Of a DNA stretch of 64,000 bases, positions 59,584 to 64,000 are shown in pieces. Location of the stretch: positions 186,001-250,000 of the forward strand of contig JAPFFF010000057.1 of assembly GCA_039105265.1 (NCBI GenBank). Reading direction: 5' to 3'. Under the pieces are notes generated by a model. It had not been told where the DNA came from, made no database searches, and was given only the letters and a program-made list of their open reading frames with translations. Position 1 is the stretch's first letter. Each line of letters opens with the position of its first letter. The translations under genes and the position numbers were made by a program. The DNA is from Tritrichomonas musculus (taxonomy: Eukaryota; Parabasalia; Tritrichomonadida; Tritrichomonadidae).

Positions 59584-62500
59584 TTAAGAAGGCGGATCTT
59601 GGCTGACTTCGTCGTTTGTCGCTGAGCTGACCGACTTCTCAGAGTTGAGTTTCACCTCTTTCTTGTCCATCCAGTTGAGAGACCTCGATGCGTTAATCTG
59701 CCCGTCCTTGCTGTCGGTGTTGAAGACTGCCTGCGAGGAAATGAGCTTCCGCTCCTTCCTGAGGCTCGAAGCAGTGATCGGCTTGCTGTCGTTCGCCGTG
59801 TCTCTTTCGAGCGTCTCCGGTGAGTGCGCGCTGCCGTCGTTTGTTGCGTGTGCAAATTTGTCGCTCTGTGAAGTCTCCGACAGAAGCTGATTCTGGCTCA
59901 GTTCGTTTGACGGAAACTGATTTTGTGTGCTAATTTGGTCGTTGGAAGGAATGTTTGGAGCGCGGCCTTGGGAATTGCTGTTGGACTGATTCAGGTTGTT
60001 TGATGGGAACTGGTCTTGTGTGTCACTCTGTGTGTGATTAGAGTTGTTTGCCCAATTGTTGTCTGTTTGATTTTCTGGCGGGACTTCGTTTGACGGAAAC
60101 CGATTTTGTGTGCTAATTTGGTCGTTGGAAGGAAGGTTTGGAGCGCGGCCTTGGGAATTGCTGTTGGACTGATTCAGGTTGTTTGATGGGAACTGGTCTT
60201 GTGTGTCACTCTGTGTGTGATTAGAGCTGTTTGCCCAATTGTTGTCTCCTTGATTTTCTGGCTGGACTTCGTTTGATGGAAACTGATTTTGTGTGCTAAT
60301 TTGGTCGTTGGAAGGAATGTTGCTTGTAAAGTTGTCTGGCACTTTTTGGCTTGACTGATTCAGCTCGTTTGATGGAAACTGGTTCTGCGTGTCACCTGAG
60401 TGGCCTCCCTGTGAATTTGCATTGGTTTGATTAGGTTCGTTTGACGGGAACTGATTTTGTGAGCTATTTTGGTCGTTTGAAGGAATGTTTGAGGCAGGAC
60501 CTTGAGAATTGTTGTCGGACTGATCCAAGTAGTTCGATGGGAACTGGTTTTGTGTGCTATTTTGGTCGTTTGGATTCCTTGGTGGCAGCTCGTTGGACGT
60601 TTCGTCAGACGACAGCTGCGTTGGCACGTTTGCTTGGTTAGACGACTTTTCGTACGATGTCTCCTCAGAGAGGAGCTTGACGTCGGCTGAAGAAATCTCA
60701 TTTGATGGGATCCTGCTTGACTGGCCGTTCTGTCCGCCTTCAGAGTGCTGGTCTGGGTGGTTCGACGGGAATGCTGGCTCGTTTGATGGGATTTCATTTG
60801 AGTTTTGAGCTGGCAAGCGTTTACTTGATCCGTTAGATTTATCTTTCAATTCATCAGATGCCTGGCTTGGATAGTTGGATGGGAAAGTTGGCTCGTTGGA
60901 TGGAATGTGCGGCTCGTTTGGTGGAATTTCATTTGAATTTTGCAAGTCTTTGTTAGATCTGTTGGACTGATCATTCAAATTTTCTTCTGGTTGCTGGCTT
61001 GGATAGTTGGATGGAAAAGTTGGTTCGTTGGAAGGTATCTCATTTGATGTTTGAGGTGGAAAATCTTTACTCGATCGGTTGGACTGATCGTTTAATCCTT
61101 CTGATGAGAGTTGATTTGATCTGTTCGATTTGATGCGTGTTGAATTCGATGATCGGCTGTTTGACAAGTTGTCTGACAATTGTTTGCCTGACCTGTTGGA
61201 TTGGTCATTCAGTCCTTGTTCTGATGGCTGGTCTGGATAGTTGGATGGAATTTTATTAGATGAATGATTTGACAATTGTTTGCCTGACCTGTTGGATTGA
61301 TCATTCAAATTTTCGTCTGGTTGCTGGTCTGGATAGTTGGATGGGAATGTTTGTTCATTTGAAGGTATCCTATTCATTGAATGATTTGACAATTGTTTGC
61401 CTGACCTGTTGGATTGGTCAATCAAATTTTCGTCTGGTTGCTGGTCTGGATAGTTGGATGGAATTTTATTAGATGAATAATTTGACAATTGTTTGCCTGA
61501 CCTGTTGGATTGGTCATTCAAATTTTCGTCTGGTTGCTGGTCTGGATAGTTGGATGGGAATGTTTGTTCATTTGAAGGTATCCTGTTCATTGAATGATTA
61601 GACAATTGTTTGCCTGACCTGTTGGATTGGTCAATCAAATTTTCGTCTGGTTGCTGGTCTGGATAGTTGGATGGAATTTTATTAGATGAATAATTTGACA
61701 ATTGTTTGCCTGACCTGTTGGATTGGTCATTCAAATTTTCGTCTGGTTGCTGGTCTGGATAGTTGGATGGGAATGTTTGTTCATTTGAAGGTATCCTGTT
61801 CATTGAATGATTAGACAATTGTTTGCCTGACCTGTTGGATTGGTCAATCAAATTTTCGTCTGGTTGCTGGTCTGGATAGTTGGATGGAATTTTATTAGAT
61901 GAATAATTTGACAATTGTTTGCCTGACCTGTTGGATTGGTCATTCAAATTTTCGTCTGGTTGCTGGTCTGGATAGTTGGATGGGAATGTTTGTTCATTTG
62001 AAGGTATCCTGTTCATTGAATGATTAGACAATTGTTTGCCTGACCTGTTGGATTGGTCATTCAGTCCTTGTTCTGATGGCTGGTCTGGATGGTTGGATGG
62101 AATTTTATTAGATGAATGATTTGACAATTGTTTGCCTGACCTGTTGGATTGATCATTCAAATTTTCGTCTGGTTGCTGGTCTGGATAGTTGGATGGGAAT
62201 GTTTGTTCATTTGAAGGTATCCTGTTCATTGAATGATTAGACAATTGTTTGCCTGACCTGTTGGATTGGTCATTCAGTCCTTGTTCTGATGGCTGGTCTG
62301 GATGGTTGGATGGAATTTTATTAGATGAATGATTTGACAATTGTTTGCCTGACCTGTTGGATTGATCATTCAAATTTTCGTCTGGTTGCTGGTCTGGATA
62401 GTTGGATGGGAATGTTTGTTCATTTGAAGGTATCCTGTTCATTGAATGATTTGACAATTGTTTGCCTGACCTGTTGGATTGGTCAATCAAATTTTCGTCT

Positions 62501-64000
62501 GGTTGCTGGTCTGGATAGTTGGATGGAATTTTATTAGATGAATGATTAGACAATTGTTTGCCTGACCTGTTGGATTGATCATTCAAATTTTCGTCTGGTT
62601 GCTGGTCTGGATAGTTGGATGGGAATGTTTGTTCATTTGAAGGTATCCTGTTCATTGAATGATTTGACAATTGTTTGCCTGACCTGTTGGATTGGTCATT
62701 CAAATTTTCGTCTGGTTGCTGGTCTGGATAGTTGGATGGGAATGTTTGTTCATTTGAAGGTATCCTGTTCATTGAATGATTAGACAATTGTTTGCCTGAC
62801 CTGTTGGATTGGTCATTCAGTCCTTGTTCTGATGGCTGGTCTGGATAGTTGGATGGAATTTTATTAGATGAATGATTTGACAATTGTTTGCCTGACCTGT
62901 TGGATTGATCATTCAAATTTTCGTCTGGTTGCTGGTCTGGATAGTTGGATGGGAATGTTTGTTCATTTGAAGGTATCCTGTTCATTGAATGATTTGACAA
63001 TTGTTTGCCTGACCTGTTGGATTGGTCATTCAGTCCTTGTTCTGATGGCTGGTCTGGATAGTTGGATGGAATTTTATTAGATGAATGATTAGACAATTGT
63101 TTGCCTGACCTGTTGGATTGGTCATTCAGTCCTTGTTCTGATGGCTGGTCTGGATGATTGGATGGAATTTTATTAGATGAATGATTAGACAATTGTTTGC
63201 CTGACCTGTTGGATTGATCAATCAAATTTTCGTCTGGTTGCTGGTCTGGATAGTTGGATGGGAATGTTTGTTCATTTGAAGGTATCCTGTTCATTGAATG
63301 ATTTGACAATTGTTTGCCTGACCTGTTGGATTGGTCATTCAGTCCTTGTTCTGATGGCTGGTCTGGATAGTTGGATGGAATTTTATTAGATGAATGATTT
63401 GACAATTGTTTGCCTGACCTGTTGGATTGATCATTCAAATTTTCGTCTGGTTGCTGGTCTGGATAGTTGGATGGGAATGTTTGTTCATTTGAAGGTATCC
63501 TGTTCATTGAATGATTTGACAATTGTTTGCCTGACCTGTTGGATTGGTCATTCAAATTTTCGTCTGGTTGCTGGTCTGGATAGTTGGATGGGAATGTTTG
63601 TTCATTTGAAGGTATCCTGTTCATTGAATGATTTGACAATTGTTTGCCTGACCTGTTGGATTGGTCATTCAGTCCTTGTTCTGATGGCTGGTCTGGATAG
63701 TTGGATGGAATTTTATTAGATGAATGATTTGACAATTGTTTGCCTGACCTGTTTGATTGATCATTCAAATTTTCGTCTGGTTGCTGGTCTGGATAATTTG
63801 ATGGGGAAACTGGCTCATTTGAAGGTATCATGTTCATTGAATGATTTGACAATTGTTTTCCTGACCTGTTTGATTGGTCATTCAAACCTTCAGATGAGAG
63901 TTTGTTTGATCTATTTGATTTGATGCTCTGATTGTTTTCTTGGTTATCATTAGACAAATCGTCCGATAAAAGATGATTTGGCTTTGCAGATATGCAACTT
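59584..64000 (-). CDS. Ser/Asn-rich tandem-repeat protein, 5' end outside the window
   Basis: Open from the right edge (frame still open at 64000, SCISAKPNHLLSDDLSND...) to the stop at 59584-59586: at least 1471 residues. The first in-window part carries about 26 repeats of two kinds. Long ones of 38-39 residues read NLNDQSNRSGKQLSNHSMNR plus IPSNEQTFPSNYPDQQPDE; short ones of 32-33 read SNHSSNKIPSNYPDQPSEQG. They largely alternate, forming a higher-order unit of about 213 bases. From about 61250 toward the 3' end the repeats degrade into looser SNEIPSN, QNQFPSN and NDQSNRSS variants, and the last 90 residues (61-59.6 kb side) are unique and charged (LRKERKLISSQAVFNTDSKD, LNWMDKKEVKLNSE). There are no hydrophobic spans or cysteines, so the product is probably unfolded and hydrophilic, rich in possible phosphorylation sites (SNRS.K). 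GC content is clearly higher than elsewhere. Function unknown; a scaffold, matrix or secreted protein are all possible. Confidence 0.85.
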   Translation of the reverse strand, partial: SCISAKPNHLLSDDLSNDNQENNQSIKSNRSNKLSSEGLNDQSNRSGKQLSNHSMNMIPSNEPVSPSNYPDQQPDENLNDQSNRSGKQLSNHSSNKIPSNYPDQPSEQGLNDQSNRSGKQLSNHSMNRIPSNEQTFPSNYPDQQPDENLNDQSNRSGKQLSNHSMNRIPSNEQTFPSNYPDQQPDENLNDQSNRSGKQLSNHSSNKIPSNYPDQPSEQGLNDQSNRSGKQLSNHSMNRIPSNEQTFPSNYPDQQPDENLIDQSNRSGKQLSNHSSNKIPSNHPDQPSEQGLNDQSNRSGKQLSNHSSNKIPSNYPDQPSEQGLNDQSNRSGKQLSNHSMNRIPSNEQTFPSNYPDQQPDENLNDQSNRSGKQLSNHSSNKIPSNYPDQPSEQGLNDQSNRSGKQLSNHSMNRIPSNEQTFPSNYPDQQPDENLNDQSNRSGKQLSNHSMNRIPSNEQTFPSNYPDQQPDENLNDQSNRSGKQLSNHSSNKIPSNYPDQQPDENLIDQSNRSGKQLSNHSMNRIPSNEQTFPSNYPDQQPDENLNDQSNRSGKQLSNHSSNKIPSNHPDQPSEQGLNDQSNRSGKQLSNHSMNRIPSNEQTFPSNYPDQQPDENLNDQSNRSGKQLSNHSSNKIPSNHPDQPSEQGLNDQSNRSGKQLSNHSMNRIPSNEQTFPSNYPDQQPDENLNDQSNRSGKQLSNYSSNKIPSNYPDQQPDENLIDQSNRSGKQLSNHSMNRIPSNEQTFPSNYPDQQPDENLNDQSNRSGKQLSNYSSNKIPSNYPDQQPDENLIDQSNRSGKQLSNHSMNRIPSNEQTFPSNYPDQQPDENLNDQSNRSGKQLSNYSSNKIPSNYPDQQPDENLIDQSNRSGKQLSNHSMNRIPSNEQTFPSNYPDQQPDENLNDQSNRSGKQLSNHSSNKIPSNYPDQPSEQGLNDQSNRSGKQLSDNLSNSRSSNSTRIKSNRSNQLSSEGLNDQSNRSSKDFPPQTSNEIPSNEPTFPSNYPSQQPEENLNDQSNRSNKDLQNSNEIPPNEPHIPSNEPTFPSNYPSQASDELKDKSNGSSKRLPAQNSNEIPSNEPAFPSNHPDQHSEGGQNGQSSRIPSNEISSADVKLLSEETSYEKSSNQANVPTQLSSDETSNELPPRNPNDQNSTQNQFPSNYLDQSDNNSQGPASNIPSNDQNSSQNQFPSNEPNQTNANSQGGHSGDTQNQFPSNELNQSSQKVPDNFTSNIPSNDQISTQNQFPSNEVQPENQGDNNWANSSNHTQSDTQDQFPSNNLNQSNSNSQGRAPNLPSNDQISTQNRFPSNEVPPENQTDNNWANNSNHTQSDTQDQFPSNNLNQSNSNSQGRAPNIPSNDQISTQNQFPSNELSQNQLLSETSQSDKFAHATNDGSAHSPETLERDTANDSKPITASSLRKERKLISSQAVFNTDSKDGQINASRSLNWMDKKEVKLNSEKSVSSATNDEVSQDPPS
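61180..63900. repeat. alternating 114/117-bp and 96/99-bp tandem repeats
   Basis: The DNA behind the Ser/Asn-rich protein. Neighbouring units are nearly identical at the nucleotide level, including third positions, with small switches (GATTTGACA against GATTAGACA; YPDQ against HPDQ; NLND against NLID) that mark block-wise copying. Because the unit length is always a multiple of three, the frame stays open; the opposite strand is also free of stops over several units, which is a side effect and not a gene. Confidence 0.9.

Noticed and set aside
59645-63923. Several plus-strand frames of 60-110 codons opposite the Ser/Asn-rich gene
   Set aside because: They repeat with the array and follow from its codon pattern read backward. 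The minus-strand frame is far longer and shows protein-like repeat variation.

Overview
The window looks like nuclear DNA of a parabasalid protist (trichomonad). The Tritrichomonas lineage is my best guess, by inference only. The evidence is very AT-rich DNA, open genes without recognisable introns, and families known to be expanded in trichomonads: BspA-type leucine-rich repeat proteins, ankyrin proteins of the DUF3447 type, Sel1-repeat proteins fused to kinase domains, and BTB-type proteins. No bacterial operon structure, rRNA or tRNA gene was recognised.

Layout. 0-11 kb: two large Sel1-repeat proteins with degenerate kinase domains (150-3995 + and 6885-10856 -) flank a decayed Sel1 gene (4596-6428 -). 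11-17.8 kb is a graveyard of unrelated gene pieces: a broken Sel1-kinase gene, an acidic low-complexity piece, a relatively GC-rich GH78 alpha-L-rhamnosidase fragment, an ankyrin fragment, and the 3' part of a CaaX-ended gene. Several of the joints coincide with long A/T homopolymers. 18-25 kb: a protein of four divergent ubiquitin-like domains and a 1641-residue polytopic membrane protein with an Asn-rich tract. 25.5-34.4 kb: a frameshifted ankyrin-BspA gene, an intact kinase-Sel1 protein with a C-terminal membrane anchor, and a divergent Hsp70. 35.4-40.8 kb: a 5.4-kb DNA transposon with long terminal inverted repeats that contain a 132-bp satellite, and a Merlin/IS1595-type transposase. 41-49 kb: a decayed ankyrin piece, a SPRY protein, an intact ankyrin-BspA protein and a BspA-type surface protein with signal peptide and membrane anchor. 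49.4-50.4 kb: an inverted-repeat element. 50.4-59 kb: three proteins with BTB-like N-termini joined to three different C-terminal modules (discoidin/F5-8C, Tubby, pseudokinase), with a broken ankyrin gene between them. 59.6-64 kb: the 3' part of a GC-richer gene coding for about 26 alternating Ser/Asn-rich repeats; it runs off the right edge.

How the parts relate. Most genes belong to families that seem to grow by tandem repeat turnover and by swapping modules. One N-terminal motif (IIDK ... FILCFD.KIIII) occurs in all the Sel1/degenerate-kinase genes and their fragments. One short C-terminal tail (ISD.FY.G) ends both intact ones. One GENDxYxCxLI block marks four ankyrin genes. One BTB-like head serves three different tails. 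A 9-bp motif, AACGATCAT, which resembles the Myb recognition element known from Trichomonas, sits upstream of several genes. No single operon-like system is visible. The strongest leads are the Sel1/degenerate-kinase family with its private head and tail, the Hsp70 that lacks two catalytic residues, the BTB-Tubby fusion, and the transposon whose terminal repeats carry satellite arrays.
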